Assembly: GCF_003667575.1 (NCBI RefSeq)
Contig: NZ_RCUY01000005.1
Location: 372,001-436,000 of the forward strand
Source of the DNA: Mycetocola lacteus
Lineage (GTDB): Bacteria > Actinomycetota > Actinomycetes > Actinomycetales > Microbacteriaceae
Length of the DNA: 64,000 nt
Direction of reading: 5' to 3'
The translations under genes were made by a program, and so were the position numbers. Within the stretch, counting starts at the first letter, position 1. Each line of letters starts with the position of its first letter. Of the stretch, positions 42,651-53,783 are shown piece by piece. The notes beneath the pieces were generated by a model, which did not search any database, was not told the DNA's origin, and saw only the letters and a program-made list of their open reading frames with translations.

Positions 42651-43631
42651 CTACTCGGCCGCGAACACCTCGTCCAGGAATCCGATTGCCGCGCGCGAGG
42701 TCAGCGTCTGGCCGCCCTCATGCGAGTTGAACTCCCACTCGATGATCCGCTTCTGGCCCGCATAGCGGTTATAGGCCGCATAGACGGTCGAGGGCAGGCA
42801 GATCGGGTCCATCAGCGAAACCGTCACCAGTGCCGGGGCGCTTGCGCGGCCCACCAGGTTCGAGACGTCAAAGTAGGACAGCACCTCGAACACCTCGGCC
42901 GCGTCGCCGCGGTGGATCGCCAGGTACTCGCCGATCTCCCGATACGGCTTCTGCGTGGCCGCGCGCACCGAGCGCGGGAAGTCGGACAGGAACGGCTCCT
43001 GGGCGATCACCGCCGCCACATCCGACCGTAGCCCCGACACGGCAAGCGCAAGCCCGCCACCCTGGCTGTGACCCTGCACCGCGATCCGCGAGGAATCGAT
43101 CGCCGCCACGCCCAGCGCAACATCCACCGCGCGCACCGCGTCGGTGATCAGGCGGCGATAGTAGTAGTTATCCGGGTCGTCGATGCCGCGGGTCATGTGT
43201 CCCGGGACGGTCGGACCCTGGGTCGCGATATCCCCGGTATCGCCGCGGCTCCAGGCCGAGCCCTGTCCGCGGGTATCCATGTGCAGGTGCGCGAAGCCCG
43301 AGCTGGCCCAGAACAGGTCGTCCTCGGGTTCACCGCGACCGCCGCCGTACCCGACATAGGTCACCACGGCCGCCAGGTCACCGGCAGCATCCAGGTCGGT
43401 TCCCGCGGGAACGCGCAGCCAGGCCCGCACCTCCTGACCATCAAAACCGGCGAAGGTCACGTCATAGACGTCGACCAGGCGCAGCCGCTCGGCCACGCGG
43501 ACAAACCGGGCGTTCAGCGGATGCGCCGCCGCCTGATCAAGCGTCCGGGTCCAAAAGGACTCCAGATCCTCGGGCGCGGTGGCAACCCCCTGGTACCCGC
43601 GTACCCACTCGATATCCGGTTCAACCAGCAT
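42651..43631 (-). CDS. Acetyl xylan esterase / cephalosporin-C deacetylase family (CE7)
   Basis: A 326-residue alpha/beta hydrolase of the AXE1 family, of standard length. The family signature RGQGSAWS is in HLHMDTRGQGSAWSRGDTGD (about residues 117-136). The nucleophile Ser is in VQGHSQGGGLA (about 188), acid Asp in VSLMDPICLPSTVYAAYN and His in NSHEGGQ (about 303). It removes acetyl groups from acetylated sugars or xylo-oligosaccharides in the cytoplasm (no signal peptide). AGAGGA precedes the ATG. Its own terminator lies downstream. Next to two SGNH hydrolases it forms a small esterase-rich stretch. Confidence 0.92.
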   Translation of the reverse strand: MLVEPDIEWVRGYQGVATAPEDLESFWTRTLDQAAAHPLNARFVRVAERLRLVDVYDVTFAGFDGQEVRAWLRVPAGTDLDAAGDLAAVVTYVGYGGGRGEPEDDLFWASSGFAHLHMDTRGQGSAWSRGDTGDIATQGPTVPGHMTRGIDDPDNYYYRRLITDAVRAVDVALGVAAIDSSRIAVQGHSQGGGLALAVSGLRSDVAAVIAQEPFLSDFPRSVRAATQKPYREIGEYLAIHRGDAAEVFEVLSYFDVSNLVGRASAPALVTVSLMDPICLPSTVYAAYNRYAGQKRIIEWEFNSHEGGQTLTSRAAIGFLDEVFAAE

Positions 43632-43724
43632 TCGTTCCTCTTTTCATCGGGGATTCCTCGCCGATCGTACCGGGGAGAGTCGATCGGCTGCCATGTCCCG
43701 CGTCACAGTGCGAGACATGGAAAA

Positions 43725-44504
43725 CTACGACGCCTGGACGATGGGATCCGGAATGATCACCGGTGCCAGGGTCGCAAACTTGGGTGGACGCCCATCCCCC
43801 GAGCTGCGTCCGGTGAGTCGGCGTCCAATCCACGGCAGCACGTGCTCGCGATAGTAGGCCTGGTCGCGCCCCCGCGCCCCGGTATCCGGCAGGGCCGCGG
43901 TCTCGGACACGGCCCACTCTGCCGGCACCGGGACGCCCAGCGCTCCCAGCACGTTCGCGGCCACGCGGATATGACCGATCGTGTTCAGGTGCAGGTTATC
44001 CGCCGACCAGAATCGGCCCTGGGCAAGCACCGCATCCGACCAGTTATCCACGTAGGTCATGCCCGCGGGCAGCCGGTGCAGCACCGCGGCGGCCAGCTCG
44101 TCTCCACGGCCCGACACCAGGCGACCCATCGGGATATGTCCACTCGGGTTTCCCCCGCTCACCACGACGACCCGGGCACCGCCGGATCCCAGACGTTCGG
44201 CGGCGTCCACGAGGCGGGCGGCCACCGCATCGATAGAAACCCGGGGACGCATGATGTCGTTGCCCGCACCGTTGAAGGTCACCAGCTCGGCCCCCAGCGC
44301 GAGCGCCGGTTCCACCTGCTCGGCGATGATCGGTTCCAGCTTCTTCCCGCGGATCGCCAGGTTCGCATAGCGAATGGGAGAACCGGCGTTTCGACCGAGC
44401 GCCAGGGCAACCAGGTCGGTCCAACCGCGGACGCTCCCATCGGGCAGCGTATCGCCCATGCCCTCGCTGAAACTATCGCCCACCGCGACATAGCTGGAAT
44501 ACAT
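43725..44504 (-). CDS. SGNH/GDSL hydrolase
   Basis: A 259-residue SGNH-fold esterase. Block I is SYVAVGDSFSEGMGD (nucleophile Ser about residue 9), block II Gly in NLAIRGKKL, block III Asn in FNGAGNDIM and block V Asp-x-x-His in SADNLHLNTIGH (about 165-176). No signal peptide, so cytoplasmic. The ATG at 44504 has GGAGGAG 6 nt upstream. It is a paralogue of the next gene (tandem duplication), about 200 bp apart. Members deacylate lipids or acylated carbohydrates; the substrate is unknown. Confidence 0.9.
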   Translation of the reverse strand: MYSSYVAVGDSFSEGMGDTLPDGSVRGWTDLVALALGRNAGSPIRYANLAIRGKKLEPIIAEQVEPALALGAELVTFNGAGNDIMRPRVSIDAVAARLVDAAERLGSGGARVVVVSGGNPSGHIPMGRLVSGRGDELAAAVLHRLPAGMTYVDNWSDAVLAQGRFWSADNLHLNTIGHIRVAANVLGALGVPVPAEWAVSETAALPDTGARGRDQAYYREHVLPWIGRRLTGRSSGDGRPPKFATLAPVIIPDPIVQAS

Positions 44505-44701
44505 CAACGCTCCTCCACGACGCCCTCCGGGACGTCTCAAAAATCCTCTCACAGCCGCCCGCGGAACGCCGCACCAACGGGCAAACTCCTACCGGTGGTC
44601 ACCCGCGCCGCACCGCTCCCATGTGGCCTCACAGGACAGGGCTGGGCAGAACAAGCTTCTCGGCACCGCACGGCGTGACTCTGCACAGCACAGCCACGAA
44701 C

Positions 44702-45493
44702 CTACGACAGCGCCAGCCGGGTGGGCCGCTCAGGCCCGGGAATCTGCACCGTCTCCAGCAGCGGCAGCTTGGCGCTCTTGCCATCCCCTGCGCTGCGCCC
44801 GGTCACCCGGCGCACCACCCACGGCAGCACGTATTCCAGATAGTAGGCACGGTCGCGCCTGCGCGCACCCCGATCGGGCCAGCGAGCCACCTCATCCACC
44901 GCCCACTCCACCGGGACCGGGACGTTCAGCGCCTGGAGCACCGTGGCCGCGACCCGGGTGTGACCCAGGGTGTTCAGGTGCAGGTTGTCATCGGCCCAGT
45001 AGCGTCCCTCGCTGAGGGCCGGATCGGACCAGTTATCAATCAGGGTTACGCCCTCGGGCACCCGCGAGCGAATCTCCGCCGCCACCGCATGACCCCGCGA
45101 CGAGAGCAGCGCCCCCAGCGGCAGATGCTGCCCCGGGTTCGGCTGACACACCAGCAGCACGTGGGATCCGGCATCGCGCAGTCGTTCGGCCGCGTCGATC
45201 ATCAGCTTCGCCGTGCGAGCGATCGACACCCGCACCCGCATGATGTCATTGCCACCACCGTTCAGGCTCACCAGCTCGGGGCGCATGCGCACGGTGGGCT
45301 CCACCTGTTCGGTGAGGACGCCGTTCACCTTTTTGCCGCGGATCGCCAGGTTCGCATAGCGAATCGGTGCCCCTGCGGCCTGCCCGAGACCCAGGGCAAC
45401 CAGGTCGGCCCAGCCGCGAATCAGCCCGTCCGGCAGCTCGTCCCCCATGCCCTCGGTAAAGGAATCACCCAGCGCAACATAGCTACCAAACAT
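44702..45493 (-). CDS. SGNH/GDSL hydrolase, tandem paralogue
   Basis: A 263-residue protein aligning throughout with the preceding SGNH gene: SYVALGDSFTEGMGDELPDG, NLAIRGKKV, LNGGGNDIM and ADDNLHLNTLGHTRVAA. All catalytic residues are kept, so both copies should be active. They differ mostly in the central cap and the C-terminal tail, which could alter substrate choice. ATG at 45493 with AAAGGA upstream. The 44505-44701 gap holds no gene. Confidence 0.9.
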   Translation of the reverse strand: MFGSYVALGDSFTEGMGDELPDGLIRGWADLVALGLGQAAGAPIRYANLAIRGKKVNGVLTEQVEPTVRMRPELVSLNGGGNDIMRVRVSIARTAKLMIDAAERLRDAGSHVLLVCQPNPGQHLPLGALLSSRGHAVAAEIRSRVPEGVTLIDNWSDPALSEGRYWADDNLHLNTLGHTRVAATVLQALNVPVPVEWAVDEVARWPDRGARRRDRAYYLEYVLPWVVRRVTGRSAGDGKSAKLPLLETVQIPGPERPTRLALS

Positions 45494-45557
45494 GCAAGAT
45501 GATCCTTTCCCAGGGGTCGAGACACTTCGCGTTGATCCTCTCACGGACCGGCCGAAA

Positions 45558-45674
45558 AGCGCCTGAGGCTAGTCCGTGAGAGCGTCGATCCGATCCCACA
45601 GCCAGCAGGAGCGGAGAATAAGCGCCCGAGATTAGTCCGTAAGTGCGTCGATCCGATCCCACAGCCAGCGGGAT
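45558..45674. repeat. Direct repeat of the Nudix-NYN gene 3' end
   Basis: 45558-45611 is a diverged copy of 45621-45674 (63-bp offset), which contains the last 13 codons and stop of the Nudix-NYN gene. The outer copy retains the reading ...WLWDRIDALTD and its own stop. The outer unit also carries CTCACGGA/TCCGTGAG arms able to form a terminator. Confidence 0.82.
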
Positions 45675-46543
45675 CCGAGGATCCGGGAGCCCTTGGCCTC
45701 AACCCGCTCGCGCAGACCGCGATCACTGGTGATCGTCCAGACCGTGTGCGGCGGGGTGCGCTGGGCCAGCTCCTTCACTACGTGCACAATCGTTTCATCA
45801 CCCTCGCCCGGCGCGCGCACCACGGTGAGCTCGGGGACCTGGGCATCACGAGTTTCGGCCTCTCGGGCGGCCCCCTCCAGGACAACGCGGAAGCGCGGCC
45901 ACCAGTGCGAGTGCCCGAGGCCCAGCGCATCGGCGGGAATCCCCTCCTCGGCCAGACGTTCCAGCGCCAGCAGCAGGCGGTCGGCAGCCCCGGCGCGATC
46001 GTTCCACCAGCCATCCGGGCGGGCACCGATTACATTGGCGGCATCCACAACGATCGTCTCCGAACGTTCCAGCTCCGCCCGCAGGGCGGGCCAGGATTGC
46101 TCGAATCCGGGATGCAGCGGCAGGGTGTCCACTTCGTCCAGGGGAACCCAGCGCAGCTCGAGGCTCTCGGGATCGGTGATCTCCGGTTCGAAGGGGATGA
46201 TGACGTCCCCAACCACGGTGGTATAGGACCAGAAGCCCAGATCCAGCACCGCGCTAAAGCGCGGACGGACGGCACCATCGGGCACCCCGGCCTCCTCGGC
46301 CGCCTCGCGGAACGCCCCATCCACGGCGCTCTCGCCGCGGTGACGCGCGCCCCCGGGCAGCGCCCAGGTGCCACCAAAGTGGCTCCACTCGACGCGATGC
46401 TGGAGGAGGACGCCGCGGACACGGTCAAAGGCCAACAGGCCGGAGGCACCATAGGTTCCCCAGAATTGACGGCCATCGGGCGCATAGACCCAGGCGTCGC
46501 CGCTGTCGGAGGGATCGGGATGGGAGTTCACTGGACCGGACAC
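45632..46543 (-). CDS. Nudix hydrolase - NYN nuclease-like fusion
   Basis: A 303-residue protein. Residues 25-160 are a Nudix domain with G-x5-E-x7-R-E-U-x-E-E-x-G-U readable in GGARHRGESAVDGAFREAAEEAG (in two blocks, residues about 65-87). Residues 165-300 are a NYN/PIN-like domain (TIVVDAANVIGARPDGWWND, conserved acidic residues; WTITSDRGLRERVEAKG). Nudix enzymes hydrolyse nucleoside diphosphate derivatives; NYN domains cut RNA. The combination suggests RNA or nucleotide processing, perhaps removal of a 5' cap-like group and cleavage by one protein, but that is inference. Its 3' end is duplicated immediately downstream. Confidence 0.85.
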   Translation of the reverse strand: MSGPVNSHPDPSDSGDAWVYAPDGRQFWGTYGASGLLAFDRVRGVLLQHRVEWSHFGGTWALPGGARHRGESAVDGAFREAAEEAGVPDGAVRPRFSAVLDLGFWSYTTVVGDVIIPFEPEITDPESLELRWVPLDEVDTLPLHPGFEQSWPALRAELERSETIVVDAANVIGARPDGWWNDRAGAADRLLLALERLAEEGIPADALGLGHSHWWPRFRVVLEGAAREAETRDAQVPELTVVRAPGEGDETIVHVVKELAQRTPPHTVWTITSDRGLRERVEAKGSRILGSRWLWDRIDALTD

Positions 46544-46858
46544 CTCTCCAGCTTGTCACGTTGACGGATGGTATGCACCCTCGATTTCCCCACATGACAC
46601 GCGGTTTTTAGCGCGGACGGATCCGGGATTTGATCCGCCCCGCCGAAGAACAGCCGATGAATAGCTGATAAACACCCGCGAATTATCCGGGCCACCCGCG
46701 AAAACACGCCGTCGCCAGGAAATATCAGCCTCTAAGACGATTCCCCCTCCCCCGCTGGGACCTAAAATCAAGGCTGACGTATACACAGCACTTTGCCGGT
46801 TGTCACCGGCAGCGGCGGTTCCGTTCCCCGGAACGAGATCGCGCACCAGGAGGCCACA
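46544..46858. other. Divergent intergenic region
   Basis: 315 bp between the Nudix-NYN gene and the esterase gene, presumably holding both promoters. An AT-richer core with CCTAAAATCAAGG and GTATACACAG (about 46760-46790) could supply -10 elements. No RNA gene is seen. Confidence 0.45.
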
Positions 46859-48034
46859 ATGAATCCCGACAAACCCATCGACATCCCCCCGTCGCTCGAA
46901 AACGGTGCCGCCGGCACCGACCTGCTGGCCACCTACTGGCCGAGCATCATCGGGCTGGCGATCGCGGTTGTCCTGATCGGTCTGTGGATCTGGCGCGCCC
47001 GCCGCGACCCCGAGCGTCGGTCCCGCCGGGTGCGTCGTGGGTTCCTCTGGTGGACTCCGATCACGATCGTTCTGGTCGGTACGCTGGCGCTGGGTGTCAA
47101 CACCTGGGTCGGCTACCTGCCCTCGGTGTCCTCGGTCCAGCGCTGGCTGAGCGATACCCCGCAGCGCCCGGTTGTCGTGTCCAATAAGAAGCCCGTGCAG
47201 GGATCCGGAACCACCACGCTGCCCACCTCGGAGCGTCGGGTCACCACCTCCACCTCGGGCTACTCGTTCCTGGCGACGATCCCCTCCACCGCCAAGGACG
47301 TCCCGAGCTCCGGTGCCTGGGTGTACCTCCCGCCGGACTATGACAAGCCCGGCAACGACCGTCGCTACCCCGTCATCTACGCGATGCACGGGTCTCCCGG
47401 CAGCGCCGCCGACTGGTTTGCCGGCGGCCGGATCGATGTGACGCTCGAAGAGCTCATGAAGACCGGACAGTTCCCGCACGCCATCGTGGTTGCTCCCGAC
47501 CTCAACGCCGGTCCCGAACGCCGCACCACCGAGCCGCTGAACTTCCCCGGCGGCCCGCAGATCGAGGACTACATGGTCAAGGATGTGGTGGGCTGGGCGG
47601 ACAAAACCCTGCGCACCGAGCCCGAGGCCAATAAGCGCATCATTGCCGGGATGTCCTCGGGCGGGTTTACCTCGCTGGTGTTCGCACTGCGCTATCCCGA
47701 GGAGTTCGGCTCGGCCATCTCGCTGCTGCCCTACGCCAAGCCGTATTCCAAGGGCATCGTGGGCAACCCCGAGGCCATGCGGATGAACACGCCCACGCAC
47801 CTGCTGCGCGAGCTGCCTCGCGGCACCCACCAGACCTTCTTTATCGGTCAGGATGACGGGGAGTCCCTGCGCGCGGCCGAGGTCATCAACCGCGACCTGC
47901 GCGAACACGGTCTCACCACCACGCTGCGCACCTACCCGGGCCTCGAACACAACTGGACCGCGGCGCGCACCATGATGCCCTACGGCCTGGTCTGGACCGC
48001 CCAGCAGCTGGGCTGGGACAAGCCCAACAGCTAG
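46859..48034 (+). CDS. Membrane-anchored esterase D-like hydrolase
   Basis: A 391-residue protein. Two N-terminal helices (TYWPSIIGLAIAVVLIGLWIW; WTPITIVLVGTLALGVNTWV) anchor it, with the catalytic domain outside. The esterase D/mycolyltransferase-like fold has YAMHGSPGSAADWF (oxyanion region), nucleophile elbow GMSSGGF (Ser about residue 264), acid in FIGQDDGESL and His in YPGLEHNW (about 364). Relatives in actinobacteria transfer or hydrolyse acyl groups on cell-wall lipids, or hydrolyse siderophore esters. CAGGAGG precedes the ATG at 46859. Monocistronic with a strong terminator. Confidence 0.87.
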   Translation: MNPDKPIDIPPSLENGAAGTDLLATYWPSIIGLAIAVVLIGLWIWRARRDPERRSRRVRRGFLWWTPITIVLVGTLALGVNTWVGYLPSVSSVQRWLSDTPQRPVVVSNKKPVQGSGTTTLPTSERRVTTSTSGYSFLATIPSTAKDVPSSGAWVYLPPDYDKPGNDRRYPVIYAMHGSPGSAADWFAGGRIDVTLEELMKTGQFPHAIVVAPDLNAGPERRTTEPLNFPGGPQIEDYMVKDVVGWADKTLRTEPEANKRIIAGMSSGGFTSLVFALRYPEEFGSAISLLPYAKPYSKGIVGNPEAMRMNTPTHLLRELPRGTHQTFFIGQDDGESLRAAEVINRDLREHGLTTTLRTYPGLEHNWTAARTMMPYGLVWTAQQLGWDKPNS

Positions 48035-48056
48035 AAACTCACGCGGCTGGAACACG

Positions 48057-48097
48057 GTGCCCGGTACCACCACAGGTGGTGCCGGGCACCGTTTATT
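48057..48097 (+). terminator. Strong terminator after the esterase gene
   Basis: A 15-bp stem (GTGCCCGGTACCACC at 48057-48071 with 48075-48089, one wobble) with a 3-nt loop, followed by CGTTTATT. A short GACGTCAGG tandem repeat at 48101-48119 follows and includes the end of the convergent gene. Confidence 0.85.
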
Positions 48098-48112
48098 CAG
48101 GACGTCAGGACG

Positions 48113-49327
48113 TCAGGACGGCTCGACCTTCAACGACTGGATCATGCCGTTGAATTCAAACCGGTCGGTAGCGGTCATCGGCTTCTCGGAGAAAAACAGG
48201 ATGTCCCCGATCACCCCGTCTTGCTCAAACCGGTAAGCCAGGCCGCGATCGCCCAGGGTGAACCTGATCTCACGTGTGAATTCGTGCATGTTCTCGGGCT
48301 CTTCCGCGGTCATCTCAAGGCCCAGGTCCACCCAGGAAAAGCGCTCGGCAACTTCGGGAGAATCGGCGGCCCGGATCACCACCTCCAGGGTGCGTTTCTG
48401 GTTCATCGAGGTTTCCCGGACCACACGAAGAGACGTGGGAGAGGCGACGCTGCTGATCTCGTTGTCCACCATGTACGTGAAGAGATTCACCCGTGTCTCC
48501 CCCACGGTGGCCGAGATGTTGGGGATCAGCTCACGGTCGAGCTGGGCAATGGACAGCTGACTTCGATCCTGACGGATGGCGTTATTCACCCCGATCACCG
48601 CGATCACGACCCCGATCAACACCGCGATCGCCACCACCGGCCACACCCATCGCCGCCACCCGGTCTTCTGCGCCGGCAAGCCGACGAGCCCCGTGGGAAA
48701 GCTCAGCATCGGTCGGGGCGCTCGCGCACCCCCGTATGCACGCCGGTAGGTCTCCGAGAACTCGGCAAAGTCCGAGTCGTCGTCCTGCTCGTTGAACCCG
48801 GTCGCCGAATCGGGAAGGTGGTGGTTTGCCTGCACGATGACGTCATCTACAAAGTCCGCGGCACCCTCCCGGGCAATGCACTGGCTCCAGGCCTCGAGGG
48901 TGTCAAAGAAAGTTGCGGTATCGGGAAAGAACGCCGACGTCTCCCCCAGAAAAACGCGCAGCACCTCGTTACCACCCGTGTACATGGTGGCCAGGTAGTC
49001 CACAAAGTCCTGGGCCAGGTCCCGATGCCGAGGGAGGTGCTGGCGCACAAAATCCAGCAGCCGAGGTGCGCTGCGCTCAAATTGCTGCCGGTTGATCACA
49101 AAGTCGAGGCGGGCTTCCCACTCGATTTCTAAGCGGTCAAACCGGTCATCCGCCGACATCCCGCGGGCCGCCAACTCGGCATCACGACGATCGTAGGCTT
49201 CCCATTCGGCTCGAACATCGCGCACGGTCTGCGGGTCGAGCAGCCCCATCCAAAACATGGGAACCGTGTCTTCCGCTCGAAAAATCATCCGATCGGATCC
49301 ATCAATCAGATAGTTCTGCGTGGGCAT
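48113..49327 (-). CDS. Membrane-anchored protein of unknown function, paralogue A
   Basis: A 404-residue protein. Residues 1-210 are cytoplasmic, acidic and helical (VPMFWMGLLDPQTVRDVRAEWEAYDRR, FVRQHLPRHRDLAQDFVDYLAT). One helix follows (WRRWVWPVVAIAVLIGVVIAVIGVNNAI, about 224-251). Residues 255-404 are an extracytoplasmic strand-rich domain. The N-terminal half is paralogous to the 250-residue protein encoded at 49625-50377. I do not recognise the family. ATG at 49327 has GGGGAGA 6 nt upstream. The gene group has no visible partner of known function, so a role cannot be assigned. Confidence 0.7.
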   Translation of the reverse strand: MPTQNYLIDGSDRMIFRAEDTVPMFWMGLLDPQTVRDVRAEWEAYDRRDAELAARGMSADDRFDRLEIEWEARLDFVINRQQFERSAPRLLDFVRQHLPRHRDLAQDFVDYLATMYTGGNEVLRVFLGETSAFFPDTATFFDTLEAWSQCIAREGAADFVDDVIVQANHHLPDSATGFNEQDDDSDFAEFSETYRRAYGGARAPRPMLSFPTGLVGLPAQKTGWRRWVWPVVAIAVLIGVVIAVIGVNNAIRQDRSQLSIAQLDRELIPNISATVGETRVNLFTYMVDNEISSVASPTSLRVVRETSMNQKRTLEVVIRAADSPEVAERFSWVDLGLEMTAEEPENMHEFTREIRFTLGDRGLAYRFEQDGVIGDILFFSEKPMTATDRFEFNGMIQSLKVEPS

Positions 49328-49356
49328 GGTCACTCTCCCCGGTTGGTTGTAGCACC

Positions 49357-49479
49357 CTAGCGAATGCGCAGGGTGTCCAGCATGGCACGAAAGGTGGCGC
49401 GGTCTTGGACGGTGATCGTATCGCGAGAGCTCAGCAGGCTTCGTCCAGACCCCGTGCGCATATAAACGTTATTCGCCAT
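49357..49479 (-). CDS. Possible 40-residue peptide related to the neighbouring paralogues
   Basis: A small frame starting MANNVYMRTGSGRSLLSSRD and ending MLDTLRIR, with AAGAG just upstream. Its first half resembles the N-terminal strand of both neighbours (YLIDGSDRMIFRAEDTVPM; RLFTRSGHSLLRGVERVPL). It may be a truncated or miniature family member. It lies 29 bp upstream of paralogue A on the same strand. Translation is unproven. Confidence 0.45.
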   Translation of the reverse strand: MANNVYMRTGSGRSLLSSRDTITVQDRATFRAMLDTLRIR

Positions 49480-49624
49480 GCTCTTATCGGGGTCCCGGCC
49501 CCCGATTCCCCTCCCCGGCTTGTAGCTAGTTTAGGCATCGCGGGATGGCCGCGAAGTAAGCGGGCGGGTTCTGTCATTGATTGGATCGTGCGCCGTCACG
49601 AACTCGCACCGAGGCCACCTCGAA

Positions 49625-50377
49625 TCAGAACAGGTTTTGCAGGACGGCGCTGAGCAACATGAAGACAAACAATCCCCCGACCAGGAGCACAACGATGTCC
49701 GTCGACCGCTGAAGGGGCCGGTTTTTGGGTGCCACAAGCCATCCGCGCCGAGTATCGGGGGCGTCCTGGCCGGACTGCTTCAGCAGGGCCCGGTAGGGAG
49801 GAGAAGTCTCGCTCAGGCCGGGCCGAATCCGTGCATCGGTGGCGAGTCCTACCCCCGCACCCACCGGATCCGCGCGCACCCCCTGAATCACCCCCTCGGG
49901 GACCACCGCGCCGGGTTCCAGCGCGGCACTGAGTCGATCGAGCTCGTCAAACATTGCCGCCGGCGACTCAAACTCCCAGGAGAACTCGATGATTTCGGTT
50001 AGGAGACGGTCCCCATGATCCTCGAGGTTTCGGGAAATAAAGTCCATCGTATCCACCGCGAGTGGTTCCAGCTCGGGCAGGTGGGCGCGCACAAAGGTGT
50101 GCAGTCGCTCGCTCCCCCGGGCGATCTCACCGTGATCAATTTCGATGTTCAGGCGTGGATGCCAGCCGGTGTAGAACTCGTCCTGATCCTCCTCGGAGGC
50201 CTCATCCAGGCCACCCGGGTAGCGGTCGATGTCTTGCTGATACAGTTCCCACACGGCACGTGAGCGAGCCAGGACCGTCGGGGACCACAGCGCCACCCAA
50301 AACAGCGGAACCCTCTCGACCCCGCGGAGCAGACTATGGCCGGATCGGGTAAACAGGCGCACCTCGGCGTGCTTCAT
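49625..50377 (-). CDS. Membrane-anchored protein of unknown function, paralogue B
   Basis: A 250-residue protein with an acidic helical N-terminal region like paralogue A (VPLFWVALWSPTVLARSRAVWELYQQD, FVRAHLPELEPLAVDTMDFISR) and one C-terminal helix (DIVVLLVGGLFVFMLLSAVLQNLF). It lacks the extracytoplasmic domain of paralogue A. The shared P-[LM]-F-W-[MV]-[AG]-L motif near residue 25 is the best hallmark of the family. Family and function unknown. 36 bp separate it from the gene upstream, so they are likely co-transcribed. Confidence 0.7.
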   Translation of the reverse strand: MKHAEVRLFTRSGHSLLRGVERVPLFWVALWSPTVLARSRAVWELYQQDIDRYPGGLDEASEEDQDEFYTGWHPRLNIEIDHGEIARGSERLHTFVRAHLPELEPLAVDTMDFISRNLEDHGDRLLTEIIEFSWEFESPAAMFDELDRLSAALEPGAVVPEGVIQGVRADPVGAGVGLATDARIRPGLSETSPPYRALLKQSGQDAPDTRRGWLVAPKNRPLQRSTDIVVLLVGGLFVFMLLSAVLQNLF

Positions 50378-50413
50378 CAGTGTTCTCCGCTCTCTCCCCG
50401 GAGCGCTCCCACG

Positions 50414-51040
50414 CTAGTGCGCAACCGCCTCCACCCGGCCGTCGCCGCGGGTGAAACGCATGAGTTGACGGCTGTTACGCATCCGGTCCTGCTCATCATA
50501 GAGCCGGTGTGTCACCTCGCGCAGCGCGCGCTCGGCATCCGGGGCACCCGCCTCGATAAAGAGCACGGTGTCACGGCACGGGACCGCGATGAGGAGGTCA
50601 TCGTCAAGCTCGTCGGCGATACTCTCCCACAGCGAGGTCATCAGCAGGGCCGAGGAGGCGAGTTCCCGATCCGCCCGCAGCTCATAGCCGCCGAAACGCT
50701 CGGAGGAGATCCGCTGTGCGGTAAATACCCGGCGCAGGTTCTCGGTGGCGATGGCGTGCAGGTCCTCCAGGGTGATCGCCTCGGGCAGATACTCGGTGAG
50801 GACCACGTCCCACCGCTCCCCCTCGTCCACCTGATAGAAGACGCCCAGGTCACCGGTGAACCGGCGGTGCGCGCGATACAGCAGTTGCCCGCCGCGTACG
50901 GGAATCGGCTCGGCATAGGTGATCGGATGCAGCAGCGGGAAGATCCGCGATCTTGCGGCTTCGAAGAGTTCCTCGCGTGAGTGCCTCGCCTCCGTGGGTG
51001 CGGCGACGCTCTTCCTGAAATATGAAAACAGCCCGGCCAT
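50414..51040 (-). CDS. Uncharacterised DUF1444-like cytoplasmic protein
   Basis: A 208-residue protein without signal or membrane segments. It has FFLLHPITYA-like and VVLTEYLPEAITLEDLH segments, ELRADRELASSALLMTSLWESI and AVPCRDTVLFIEAG. The last two resemble the DUF1444/YtpQ pattern in which a substrate-like loop precedes a strand ending in Phe-x-Glu. The likeness is moderate. First gene of the group with paralogues B and A, so a functional link is possible. The start has GGGAGG upstream. Confidence 0.55.
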   Translation of the reverse strand: MAGLFSYFRKSVAAPTEARHSREELFEAARSRIFPLLHPITYAEPIPVRGGQLLYRAHRRFTGDLGVFYQVDEGERWDVVLTEYLPEAITLEDLHAIATENLRRVFTAQRISSERFGGYELRADRELASSALLMTSLWESIADELDDDLLIAVPCRDTVLFIEAGAPDAERALREVTHRLYDEQDRMRNSRQLMRFTRGDGRVEAVAH

Positions 51041-51176
51041 GACGACCTCCCGTGGATTGCCCGTGATGAGAACCCATTCACGCTAACAGCGCTCAGCTTC
51101 CCACCGAACCGCACCGTCGCATTTGGAACCGTGCGACGACCACCGCCTAGGCCGGATTTGGGACTGCCTGAGAACG

Positions 51177-51215
51177 CCGCAGGGGCGCCCACCCGATGGA
51201 TGGACGCCCCTGCGG
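51177..51215 (-). terminator. Hairpin terminator after pheT
   Basis: A perfect 11-bp stem CCGCAGGGGCG (51177-51187) with 51205-51215 around a 17-nt loop that can pair internally. It lies 43 bp downstream of the pheT stop on the minus strand. Confidence 0.75.
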
Positions 51216-51258
51216 ACCTCGGCGTGGACGAGGGCGCCGAAACGCTCGCCCGAACGCG

Positions 51259-53781
<2,523 letters not shown>

Positions 53782-53783
53782 GA

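Noticed and set aside
43068..44678. 536-codon plus-strand frame over the AXE and SGNH genes
   Set aside because: Spans two well-supported minus-strand genes and an intergenic region; composition is Arg/His/Gly-rich noise.
46556..48073. 505-codon frame antisense to the esterase gene
   Set aside because: Shadow of the plus-strand esterase, which has signal, catalytic motifs, ribosome site and terminator.
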